Made by a program: the position numbers and the translations under genes. The notes under the pieces are model-generated. The model had not been told where the DNA came from, made no database searches, and saw nothing but the letters and a program-made list of their open reading frames with translations. DNA of 16,323 bases, from contig MHIZ01000029.1 of the NCBI GenBank assembly GCA_001817765.1, forward strand, positions 1 to 16,323. Direction: 5' to 3'. This document shows, in pieces, positions 1 to 6,679 of the stretch (the first letter of the stretch is position 1; every line of letters starts with the position of its first letter). The DNA is from Candidatus Colwellbacteria bacterium RIFCSPLOWO2_02_FULL_44_20b. GTDB taxonomy: Bacteria > Patescibacteriota > Minisyncoccia > UBA6257 > Colwellbacteraceae.

Positions 1-94
1 CAAAGTAAACGTTCCCCTCTTTATCAATACCGGAGATACCATACGCGTGAATACTGATCTTGGACAATACGTTGAACGGGTAGAGAAGAAATAG
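1..94 (+). CDS. efp: Elongation factor P, C-terminal fragment (cut by window edge)
   Basis: Reading from base 2, the plus strand encodes 30 codons ending KVNVPLFINTGDTIRVNTDL then GQYVERVEKK and a TAG stop at 92-94. This matches the end of EF-P domain III, an OB fold whose C-terminus usually reads like 'VPxFIxxGdxIkVdTrtgeYveRv'. EF-P binds the ribosome between the P and E sites and relieves stalling at proline-rich stretches. The start and most of the gene lie outside the window, so the lysine-modification loop cannot be checked. It converges on the minus-strand operon that follows. Identification rests on a short but characteristic tail; eIF5A is unlikely because the terminal pattern is bacterial. 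Confidence 0.88.
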   Translation, partial: KVNVPLFINTGDTIRVNTDLGQYVERVEKK

Positions 95-99
95 ATTTA

Positions 100-321
100 T
101 TATCCCCAATTAAGCGGCGTAGCATTTGTTGTATCAGAGTAACCTGATACAGCGTTGTTAGGTTGATTACTATACCTAGAGATATAATTGTTCTCTGGAG
201 TGTGCAATATTGAAGTGTGATAACACTCTTCATGACAAACAATCGGTAACAGTTCCATGCTTATTACTGGTATCAGTAGAATCGTTCCATATAAACATTT
301 AAACACTGTATAGTTTTTCAT
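100..321 (-). CDS. Possible small secreted or membrane-anchored protein (73 aa)
   Basis: A 73-codon ATG ORF starts 9 bases after the stop of the VirD4-like ATPase, in the position of a last operon gene. Its N-terminus resembles a signal or anchor segment: positively charged MKNYTVFK, a hydrophobic stretch at residues 10-28, then cysteines at 29 and 33. The remainder is polar and rich in Asn, Ser, Thr and Tyr. I recognise no family. There is no SD before the ATG, and an inverted repeat (128-153) lies inside the ORF, which would fit noncoding terminator sequence equally well. The ORF also fills almost exactly the gap between efp and the ATPase, so a chance ORF in an A+T-rich spacer is a real alternative. 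Confidence 0.35.
   Translation of the reverse strand: MKNYTVFKCLYGTILLIPVISMELLPIVCHEECYHTSILHTPENNYISRYSNQPNNAVSGYSDTTNATPLNWG
128..153. terminator. Inverted repeat between convergent genes, possible bidirectional terminator
   Basis: TGTATCAG (130-137) and CTGATACA (144-151) form a perfect 8 bp stem around a 6-base loop. The stem extends outward by a T-G wobble and a G-C pair. It lies 35 bases after the efp stop, where transcription from efp and from the minus-strand operon would meet. There is no good T run on either side, so intrinsic termination is only a possibility. Confidence 0.4.
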
Positions 322-330
322 AATAATATT

Positions 331-1821
331 TTACAGATTGAATGATTGAGGAGAGGTTTCATCCCCTTCTTTTTTGGTTTCCTTTTTTTCTTCGTTTTCT
401 TTTTGGGTACTCAAAGATTTATCGAGAACTGCGCGGAGTTCGTCCATTACTACCTGTTTTCGTTCCTTTTTAGGGCGGAGTACTTTTTCAAGTGGTTGCT
501 CCATTCGGCGTTCAACTTTTTCTTCTACCATCTCCGCTTTCCCTGACCATTCAGCCGCAATCTTGCGTTCGACAATGTCTTGCGGGACGCCGTATTTTGT
601 CTGGCTGTTTTTAATAATAACGTCTTTAAAGATTTCAATCGGCTTTTCGTACGGTGGCAGGGTTTCCGCGGAAAACGCTTTCGCGGTCACGCCATCAACC
701 ATCAACTTCACGTAAATATTGTGCTTCGGAAGGTTAATAAGATCGTTTGCCATAAACTCGGGCTCGAATTCTTTTTCTAAGAATTCCGCATCTTCGGCAC
801 CAATACGAAAGAGCACAAGCGTACCGACGTTGCCGAAAATCGCGTCGCGGACGATTGTATTATCCTTTGTCGAGAGTTGGGCGATATACTGGTGCGCGAG
901 CGTTAAACAGAGGTGATATTTTCTTGCTTCGGATAAGATACTCGCGAATGATTCCGTTGAAAAGTTTTGAAACTCGTCGATATAGAGATGGAAGTCACTC
1001 CGCTGCGATTCCGGAACGTCAACGCGAGACATCGCGGCAAGCTGCATTTTCGTTACAATCATCGCTCCTAAGAGCGCGGAATTATCTTCCCCTATTTTTC
1101 CTTTTGAGAGATTCGCGATAAAGATCTTTTTTTCGTCCATTATCTTTCTGAAATCAATCGTTGAGTGAGATTGACCGATGATGTTTCGGACAAGCGGGTT
1201 TGAAACAAATTGCCCGACTTTGTTTTGAATCGCGGCAACAGCTTCTGTCGCAAACCGTTCGTTCCATGAACCGAATTCGTTTACCCAAAATCCTTTTACA
1301 ACAGGATCTTTGAGATTGGCAACAACTTTTTTGCGGTATTCTTTTTCGGCAAGCATACGCATAATCCCCAAAAGCGTTGAATTCGGAAGCTCGAGCAAGG
1401 CAAGCAACGTATTATTCAAAATATACTTCATCCGTTCTGACCAGGCGTCGGCCCAGATTTTTTCGAACACCGCCATAAGCGCCGAGGCGACAAGATGGCT
1501 GAATTGATCGCCGATGCGCTCTAATGGATTAAACGCAATCGGGTTTTCCATATCATGCGGGTTGAAATAGATTACATCGTCAAGACGATTCTCCGGGACG
1601 AATTCTAAAACACGCTCGGCGAATTCACCGTGCGGATCAACGATACCAACACCTCTGCCAGCACGGATATCTTCGATTGCCATATTTTCCTCAAGCGTTG
1701 ATTTGCCGGTGCCGGTCTTACCGATGATGTAGACGTGGCGGCGGCGGTCATCTATTTTGATGCCGAACTTTGTTTTCTTACTGCGGAAATTTGTTTGACC
1801 TATTGTGACGCCTTCTTGCAT
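331..1821 (-). CDS. VirD4/TraD-like membrane-associated DNA-translocation ATPase
   Basis: The protein (496 aa) is a RecA-fold motor of the type IV coupling protein group. Walker A is GKTGTGKST (34-42), VDPHGE follows at 61-66, an all-helical insertion occupies roughly 105-230, and Walker B is LYIDEFQNF (279-287). The segment around 325-345 resembles the arginine-finger/sensor region of TraD/VirD4 motors. From about residue 420 the C-terminus is a highly charged Lys/Glu tail. It has no transmembrane helix of its own; its membrane anchor is probably the protein encoded 7 bases upstream. The ATG at 1821 is preceded by TTAAAAAAACA with no SD, so translation may be coupled to the upstream gene. 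In this family, ATP hydrolysis drives DNA or protein-DNA transfer across the inner membrane. The substrate here is unknown, and no relaxase, VirB4 or pilus gene is visible in the window. The family call is strong; a conjugation role is not established. Confidence 0.85.
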   Translation of the reverse strand: MQEGVTIGQTNFRSKKTKFGIKIDDRRRHVYIIGKTGTGKSTLEENMAIEDIRAGRGVGIVDPHGEFAERVLEFVPENRLDDVIYFNPHDMENPIAFNPLERIGDQFSHLVASALMAVFEKIWADAWSERMKYILNNTLLALLELPNSTLLGIMRMLAEKEYRKKVVANLKDPVVKGFWVNEFGSWNERFATEAVAAIQNKVGQFVSNPLVRNIIGQSHSTIDFRKIMDEKKIFIANLSKGKIGEDNSALLGAMIVTKMQLAAMSRVDVPESQRSDFHLYIDEFQNFSTESFASILSEARKYHLCLTLAHQYIAQLSTKDNTIVRDAIFGNVGTLVLFRIGAEDAEFLEKEFEPEFMANDLINLPKHNIYVKLMVDGVTAKAFSAETLPPYEKPIEIFKDVIIKNSQTKYGVPQDIVERKIAAEWSGKAEMVEEKVERRMEQPLEKVLRPKKERKQVVMDELRAVLDKSLSTQKENEEKKETKKEGDETSPQSFNL

Positions 1822-1828
1822 TGTTTTT

Positions 1829-3088
1829 TTAAGATTTAGAAACTTCTACGGGCGCGCCGCCTTTTTTCGACTGGATAACCCGGAGCATCGGAGCACCAAC
1901 CGCGATCGTCGGAAGATGGAATACCGTCGCGAGCTCTTCCGTACTTAAAACAAAACTTTTGCCCGGGCTCGAACTTAATTTTTTCTGACCGCGGTAAAAC
2001 CGCGCGCGGCACATTCCATAGATTGCTTCTTTTCTTCCTTTAAGCTTCTCATTTTTGCCCCGCACATACCATTCTTCCGGAGGTTCGGTCGTTGTTTCTT
2101 CATCAGCGTCGAAGGCATTTAAATCTTGCGTATTCAACTGGCGGAACGCGCCGGTTAAAGCAAGGACGTGATTTTTATTCAAACTTCCTTCCTTATCAAT
2201 CAAAAGAAACCTGATATTCGTTTCGAATCCAAGTTTCGCAATTTTGTTTTCAATGGATTTCATAATCCATTTTTCTCCTTCCGTGAGATTTGGAACGCTT
2301 TGCGGTTTTTCTTCCGGTTTACCGGGCCATTCGGGCTGTTTTGCCGGAGCTTGTATAAGATTTTTTGCAAATATTCCCGCATGGTCGAGGAGTGTTGGCT
2401 TCGATTCTTCTTTTCGTCCAGCGATTTTCGCTACAATCTTTTTCCCATTTTCTTGCCATTTATTCCCTTTATCCGTAGGACGGATCAATATTTGCAGAAT
2501 AATTGTTTCAGTCCCATCAATGCCGGACATTGCTTCAAGAAGCGGCGCTATTGTATCAATACCTTTTTCTTTTTCTTCGGTTGCCGAGGGACTCTCGAAA
2601 GCGAGGTAGGTGCGGATTGGATACGGATCTTCCTTTTTTAGCATCATATCCGTCCCCCAGAGATCATACGTTCCGTCCGGAAGTTTCTCCGGAAGTTTTT
2701 TCAGATAGTCTTCGGTTTCAATAAGTTCGGCCCCTGGGTATTGCGAGAGGAGCGCGGACTCGATAAGTTTTCGGGCGCCAGTTGGAACGCGGAAATAAAA
2801 CCTGAACTCTTGAATCGTTGCCACAATTTCAATCGCGATCCACCCTTTTACAGCATGGAGCGCGCTAAACACCTGTTCCATCGCTTTTGGCGGACGGACA
2901 TTGTCTCGTGGGACGCGAAGTTCGAGCATTACCCATTCAATCTTTTCACGCTTTTCAACCGCTTTGTGCGTTAGGCGATATTCGATAAAGAAGAAAAAAA
3001 GAACGGCGGGCAACAAAACCCACCAAAAATCAACGGCGATCTCAAGGATATTTTTAATGATGTCGAATGCCATTACATTAGAACCCAT
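1829..3088 (-). CDS. One-pass membrane protein, likely partner of the VirD4-like ATPase
   Basis: This 419-residue protein has one hydrophobic helix at about 18-37 (aromatic-rich, with a run of Phe) followed by a positively charged stretch, predicting an N-terminal anchor and a large cytoplasmic domain. A conserved-looking block begins RVPRDN (58-63). A Pro/Lys-rich linker lies near 240-265. Near the end is LSTEELATVFHLP (about 381-393), a motif I associate with the region just before the ATPase domain in fused CPR and Gram-positive VirD4-like proteins. It is therefore probably the membrane and N-terminal half of a coupling-protein machine whose motor is the next gene. The start is ATG 3088; ATG 3073 (MAFDII) is an alternative that keeps the helix intact. 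It begins 5 bases after the regulator gene ends. The family assignment is inferred from context and motif; no catalytic residues are seen. Confidence 0.7.
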   Translation of the reverse strand: MGSNVMAFDIIKNILEIAVDFWWVLLPAVLFFFFIEYRLTHKAVEKREKIEWVMLELRVPRDNVRPPKAMEQVFSALHAVKGWIAIEIVATIQEFRFYFRVPTGARKLIESALLSQYPGAELIETEDYLKKLPEKLPDGTYDLWGTDMMLKKEDPYPIRTYLAFESPSATEEKEKGIDTIAPLLEAMSGIDGTETIILQILIRPTDKGNKWQENGKKIVAKIAGRKEESKPTLLDHAGIFAKNLIQAPAKQPEWPGKPEEKPQSVPNLTEGEKWIMKSIENKIAKLGFETNIRFLLIDKEGSLNKNHVLALTGAFRQLNTQDLNAFDADEETTTEPPEEWYVRGKNEKLKGRKEAIYGMCRARFYRGQKKLSSSPGKSFVLSTEELATVFHLPTIAVGAPMLRVIQSKKGGAPVEVSKS

Positions 3089-3093
3089 GGGCT

Positions 3094-4146
3094 CTATGCT
3101 ACAGTATACCGTCCGTCGGGCAGTTTTTTGAAGTGCTTTTTACTTTGAAGGTTGAGGATAACTGTATTTTTCTTAAAAGGCCTTTCAGTAGTTACCCCCT
3201 CTACCACCGCGGCTTGAGTCATTGGACCCTTTTGTTTCAAGAGTCTCGCAATAACTTCGCGCGCCGTGCCTGGAGTGAAACCGTGTTCTTTGAGACCATA
3301 GGTACCTCGCCCGACAAGAACAAAGCGTCCGTCTTTAATGAGTTCGTTGTGTACCGTGCGATGATCCGCTTGTTTCCGATCAATGCCGAGACTATTCACT
3401 TTTTTCGCGATATCAATGAAGTGAAGCGGCTTTGTTTCTTTTCGAAGCACCAAGTACGCTTTGTCGCGGACTGTTTTCGGAACGATTTCTATCCAATGCG
3501 TTAATCCGAAATCTCCATACGGATTCATTCCAAAGTTTTTTGAAACGGTAAGGTAATTCATCGCCACCGGTTCGTTGATCTTGTGCGGTTCGATAATTTC
3601 TCGGAGAAATTCTAAAAAGCGTCGCTCTTCAATAAGTTCTTTTTTACGATCTCCCGCTTCGTCGATAATTGTTTTTACAAGCGCAAGCGCTTTTTTATAG
3701 GCTGATTCCTCGTAATACCAAAACGGGTGGAGGTGATCGTTTTCTTCAACAAACATTGGTCTTTCTAAAATCGTGAAAAGGAAGACAAGTTTATTCGCGA
3801 AAATCGGTGTTTCGAAATCGGTCCGCCACAAGTTGCCAAAGTCGCGCACCAGGAGATCGTGACGTCGAATATGGCCGATGCCTTCGAAGTAATTTTTAAG
3901 AAATTCTCGGATTGCTTCGGTGTCAGATTGTTTTGCTGTTTCTGCTCTTAGAACTTCGAGAGAACTATTGGCAATTTGGCGGATTCGTTCCCGTGTTACA
4001 TCGTTTTGTTTGCCGAGTTCGGCGAGCGTCAAAGGCGCCTCTGATTCAAGCCCGAATCGTTTTACGAGTATTTTCGACTCACGTTCTTCGAGGTTTGAGA
4101 GCGCTTTTTTAAGATAGTTTGAGAGGTTGAAATTTTCGGTTAACAT
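3094..4146 (-). CDS. Sigma-region-4 / HARE-HTH DNA-binding regulator
   Basis: With the start at ATG 4146 the protein has 350 residues. Residues 12-65 form a sigma70 region 4-type helix-turn-helix, with the signature VTRERIRQI at 50-58. There is no region 2, so it cannot act as a complete sigma factor. A middle part (about 90-215) is unassigned. Residues 226-290 match the HARE-HTH winged helix of the RNA polymerase delta subunit family (LHFIDIAKKV, then GRFVLVGRGTYGL). A second winged-helix-like segment ends the protein (291-350). Role by family: DNA-binding transcription factor or polymerase-associated protein. It leads the operon with the anchor and VirD4-like ATPase genes and may control them. 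A longer reading from TTG 4185 is rejected because that TTG is the start of the -35 box. Confidence 0.8.
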   Translation of the reverse strand: MLTENFNLSNYLKKALSNLEERESKILVKRFGLESEAPLTLAELGKQNDVTRERIRQIANSSLEVLRAETAKQSDTEAIREFLKNYFEGIGHIRRHDLLVRDFGNLWRTDFETPIFANKLVFLFTILERPMFVEENDHLHPFWYYEESAYKKALALVKTIIDEAGDRKKELIEERRFLEFLREIIEPHKINEPVAMNYLTVSKNFGMNPYGDFGLTHWIEIVPKTVRDKAYLVLRKETKPLHFIDIAKKVNSLGIDRKQADHRTVHNELIKDGRFVLVGRGTYGLKEHGFTPGTAREVIARLLKQKGPMTQAAVVEGVTTERPFKKNTVILNLQSKKHFKKLPDGRYTVA

Positions 4147-4156
4147 CGATGTGATA

Positions 4157-4185
4157 AGAATACACCTTTTTGGCTTCCCCGTCAA
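4157..4185 (-). promoter_or_regulatory. Sigma70-type promoter of the regulator/VirD4-like operon
   Basis: On the minus strand TTGACG (4185-4180) is separated by exactly 17 bases from TATTCT (4162-4157). Ten bases then lead to ATG 4146, so initiation about 7 bases after the -10 box would give a leader of only about 4 bases and no SD. This decides the start of the downstream gene. Confidence 0.72.
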
Positions 4186-4220
4186 CTCTATGTTCTTATT
4201 TGGACCAGCTTCCTAGCCTT

Positions 4221-5123
4221 CTACTTCTGTCGTTTCAGCTTTTCAGCAATAACAAGGAGCGGGCTTGCGACAAAGATCGAGGAATATGTACCGATAACGG
4301 TGCCGACAAGAATCGTAAGAATAAAGTAATGAAGCGAGAGAGGCCCTAGAAGGAATACCGTGATAAGCACGACGACAAGCGTTAATGACGTGTTGATTGA
4401 CCGCGTGAAGGTTTCGTTGACGCTTCTATTTACGATAGTTTCAAGATTTTCAGATCCGTAGTGACGCAAGAGGTTTTCACGCGTGCGGTCGAATACAACA
4501 ATCGTGTCGTGGACTGAGAAACCGATAATAACAAGTAGGGCAACGATGAAATTCGTATCTACTACAAGCCCATAATAATGCCCTAGGAACGCGAAGAGTC
4601 CCGCTGGAATTATCGCGTCATGAGTAAGTGTTAGAAGCGTAATCAAACCATATTTCCAAGAACTTACAGGGCGGGAAACTTTGCGGAACGCCCACGCAAC
4701 GTAAAGTGAAATAAAAATAAGGACAAAGATAACAGCGAGAATGGCTTTTTGCCGCAACTCTTTTGAAACCGACGGACTTGTTGACCAGAAATCGAGGTCG
4801 GCAACTTTGTTCGCACCGAATTTTTCCTGAAGTTTAGCAAAATTAGCCCGGCGATCCGCATCTGAAATTTGTTCAAAGACAAGCGAATATACCGCACCAC
4901 TTTCATCAATGGAGATCGCGGGATTTTCGATTTTTAACTCTACTTCGAAGAACTCTTTGATTTCTTTCGTATTAGTACTTTCTACCCCAATTTGCCAGAG
5001 CGAACCATTTTGAAAATCAACGCCGAGGCGGAATCCGAAATACATAATGCTCGCGATCGCGGCAACGAGAAACACGCTCGAGATACTCAAAAATATTTTT
5101 CTGTTGCCGATAATGTTCATCAT
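4221..5123 (-). CDS. secF: Protein translocase subunit SecF
   Basis: SecF (300 aa) forms with SecD the proton-driven complex that pulls exported proteins from the outer face of the SecYEG channel. The sequence shows a first helix at 9-30, a periplasmic P1 domain at 31-125 opening with GVDFQNGS (34-41), and then about five helices. It contains the family motif SVHDTIVVFDRTREN in the middle of the membrane domain and the RSVNETFTRSINTSLT block after it. Length is typical. The P1 opening deviates slightly from the usual GxDFxGG. The gene starts one base after the secD stop (TAA T ATG ATG), so translational coupling by reinitiation is likely; ATG 5120 is an equivalent start. The stop is TAG, and no clear terminator follows before the next operon's promoter. 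Confidence 0.95.
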   Translation of the reverse strand: MMNIIGNRKIFLSISSVFLVAAIASIMYFGFRLGVDFQNGSLWQIGVESTNTKEIKEFFEVELKIENPAISIDESGAVYSLVFEQISDADRRANFAKLQEKFGANKVADLDFWSTSPSVSKELRQKAILAVIFVLIFISLYVAWAFRKVSRPVSSWKYGLITLLTLTHDAIIPAGLFAFLGHYYGLVVDTNFIVALLVIIGFSVHDTIVVFDRTRENLLRHYGSENLETIVNRSVNETFTRSINTSLTLVVVLITVFLLGPLSLHYFILTILVGTVIGTYSSIFVASPLLVIAEKLKRQK

Positions 5124-5124
5124 A

Positions 5125-6429
5125 TTAGCTTAACTTCTGCATAGGTTTATTTTTCATAAAGACTCTCAAAAGCGTTCGTGTTACAAAAATCGCGCTAAAC
5201 ATACTTACCACAACACCGATTAAAAGCGTGAGCGCGAATCCGCGAACAAAGCTTGAAGTGAAATAGTAGAGAATAATTGACGAGATAATAGTTGTTGTAT
5301 TTGAGTCTCGGATTGACGGCCAGGCACGGCGGAATCCTTCCTCGATAGCGCTTAATTTTGTAATACCTTTCGCAAGCTCCTCTTTTGTTCTCGCGAAGAT
5401 AAGAATGTTCGCATCAACAGCCATACCGATTGAAAGAATGAAACCAGCAATACCAGCGAGCGTCATTGTAAAGTTTGGAATGCTTTTAAAGGCGCCGAGG
5501 GTCAGAATTACGTAAAAGAAAAGGGCAACAACCGCGAAAAATCCCAAGCCGCGGTAGTAAATCACCATAAAAAGCATCACAAGGAGCGTCCCTACAACAC
5601 CAGCGAAGATCATTTTTTCGAGCGCGTCGGAGGCGGCAGTCGCGCTTACTGTTCTTTGATTTACGAGGTTGATCGGAGCAGAAAGAGCGCCGGCGTTAAA
5701 ACGTTCGACAATGAGCCGCGCTTCATCGATTGAAAAGTCGCCAGTAATTTGGGCACTGCCTCCGGGGATTGCTTCATTCACTGTCGGCGCTTGAATTAAT
5801 TCACCGTCAAGAAATACTCCAAGCGGTTTTCCGATATTTCGAGTTGTAATCTCTTCGAAAAATTTTGCCCCTTCTTCATCAAACTCAAGCAAGATAAGCG
5901 GCTTGCGTGTTACTTGATCGAGATCTACTTGGGCGTTTTTGATGTATCTGCCGGTTAGTTCAGTAAGCGCAAACACAGCTTCGTCCCCTTCCCCTTGGAC
6001 TTCGCGGAAATCAAGAAGCGGTGTTGAACCGATTTGAGCAATTGCTTCTTCAACGTTCTTTATGCCGGGCAGTTCAATAATAAGCTCATAACTTTTTCCT
6101 TTTTGGGCGGTTGTTACTTTTGGTTCGGCGACGCCGAATTTGTTTACACGACGTTCGATGACGTCCCGTAAGCCTCCGACAACGCTTTCGTAATCGGATT
6201 CTTTGACCTGATCTAAATTAATTTCATATACAAGGGCGCTTCCTCCAACAAGATCGAGACCAAGCCGCCAAGCATTGAATCTGTTGAACCAAAGATCGGG
6301 AGCCGTAAATTCTTTTTGAAGAACTGGAACAACGATTTTTTCTTGCGGGGGCGGAATAATAAAAACCGCCGCTATGGAGGCGAGAATGATGACACTTATG
6401 AATACAAGAATGGATTTCCGTTTTTTCAT
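5125..6429 (-). CDS. secD: Protein translocase subunit SecD
   Basis: With the start at ATG 6429 (MKKRKSILVF) the product has 434 residues. The first helix (7-25) is followed by the large external P1 domain, which opens with LGLDLVGG (56-63), the SecD D1 motif. The five-helix RND-type membrane domain begins around residue 275 and includes LAGIAGFILSIGMAVDANIL, the conserved helix-4 region carrying the Asp of the proton path. It is shorter than E. coli SecD (about 615 aa) and similar to the compact versions of many other bacteria. Upstream in-frame codons to 6504 only translate the antisense-free tRNA-Lys gene (giving the telltale VEQLPFKEKVPGSIPGGGT) and do not belong to the protein. The ATG lies 17 bases after the tRNA 3' end, without an SD, so tRNA-Lys, secD and secF may share one transcript. 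Confidence 0.95.
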   Translation of the reverse strand: MKKRKSILVFISVIILASIAAVFIIPPPQEKIVVPVLQKEFTAPDLWFNRFNAWRLGLDLVGGSALVYEINLDQVKESDYESVVGGLRDVIERRVNKFGVAEPKVTTAQKGKSYELIIELPGIKNVEEAIAQIGSTPLLDFREVQGEGDEAVFALTELTGRYIKNAQVDLDQVTRKPLILLEFDEEGAKFFEEITTRNIGKPLGVFLDGELIQAPTVNEAIPGGSAQITGDFSIDEARLIVERFNAGALSAPINLVNQRTVSATAASDALEKMIFAGVVGTLLVMLFMVIYYRGLGFFAVVALFFYVILTLGAFKSIPNFTMTLAGIAGFILSIGMAVDANILIFARTKEELAKGITKLSAIEEGFRRAWPSIRDSNTTTIISSIILYYFTSSFVRGFALTLLIGVVVSMFSAIFVTRTLLRVFMKNKPMQKLS

Positions 6430-6446
6430 TATAAGAGTATCCCTAG

Positions 6447-6519
6447 TGCCCCCACCAGGGATCGAACCTGGGACCTTCTCCTTAAAAGGGAGCTGCTCTA
6501 CCAACTGAGCTATAGGGGC
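6447..6519 (-). tRNA. tRNA-Lys (anticodon UUU)
   Basis: The minus strand folds as a full 73-base cloverleaf. The acceptor stem is GCCCCTA with TGGGGGC (one G-T pair) and discriminator A73. The D arm is GCTC-AGTTGGTA-GAGC, the anticodon loop CTTTTAA with TTT at 34-36, a 5-base variable loop follows, and the T arm is CCAGG-TTCGATC-CCTGG. Position 27-43 is G-A, so the anticodon stem has only four Watson-Crick pairs. CCA is not encoded and must be added by the CCA enzyme. It lies directly upstream of secD. Confidence 0.97.
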
Positions 6520-6605
6520 AATCGATACGTTTTTAGGGCTTGTAACGCATCTTTATTTCTTTCTCTATAACCATCTTTTTAATGGGGTTATAGGGGCCGC
6601 AGTCG

Positions 6606-6640
6606 ATTTTTAAAAAATCAACACCGCTCGTTTGGTGCTT
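6606..6640 (-). terminator. Intrinsic terminator after dnaJ
   Basis: On the minus strand AGCACC pairs with GGTGTT (6 bp including a G-T pair) around the 8-base loop AAACGAGC, followed by GATTTTTT. It starts about 40 bases after the dnaJ TAG stop and ends the chaperone operon before tRNA-Lys. The stem is modest but the T run is well placed. Confidence 0.6.
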
Positions 6641-6679
6641 TCAGAGCCTACACCATTTCATACGGGTTTTCAACTTTAT

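Noticed and set aside
1811..1845. Programmed frameshift joining anchor and ATPase at the A7 run
   Set aside because: The TAA stop precedes the A run in the zero frame, so a classical slippery heptamer cannot be read before termination; reinitiation is simpler.
2168..2641. 157-residue plus-strand ORF antisense to the anchor protein gene
   Set aside because: Phe/Arg/Ser-rich shadow of a real minus-strand gene; no start signal or family resemblance.
4147..4185. TTG start of the HARE-HTH regulator at 4185
   Set aside because: The TTG is part of a well-formed -35 box, and the next ATG begins right after the -10 region.
6430..6504. Longer SecD N-terminus starting at 6504
   Set aside because: The extra residues (VEQLPFKEKVPGSIPGGGT) are the translation of the tRNA-Lys gene; the signal-anchor start MKKRKS at 6429 fits SecD.
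6589..6597. 9-base copy of the tRNA-Lys 5' end (TATAGGGGC on plus strand) as a tRNA remnant
   Set aside because: The similarity does not continue beyond 9 bases and no arms can be folded.
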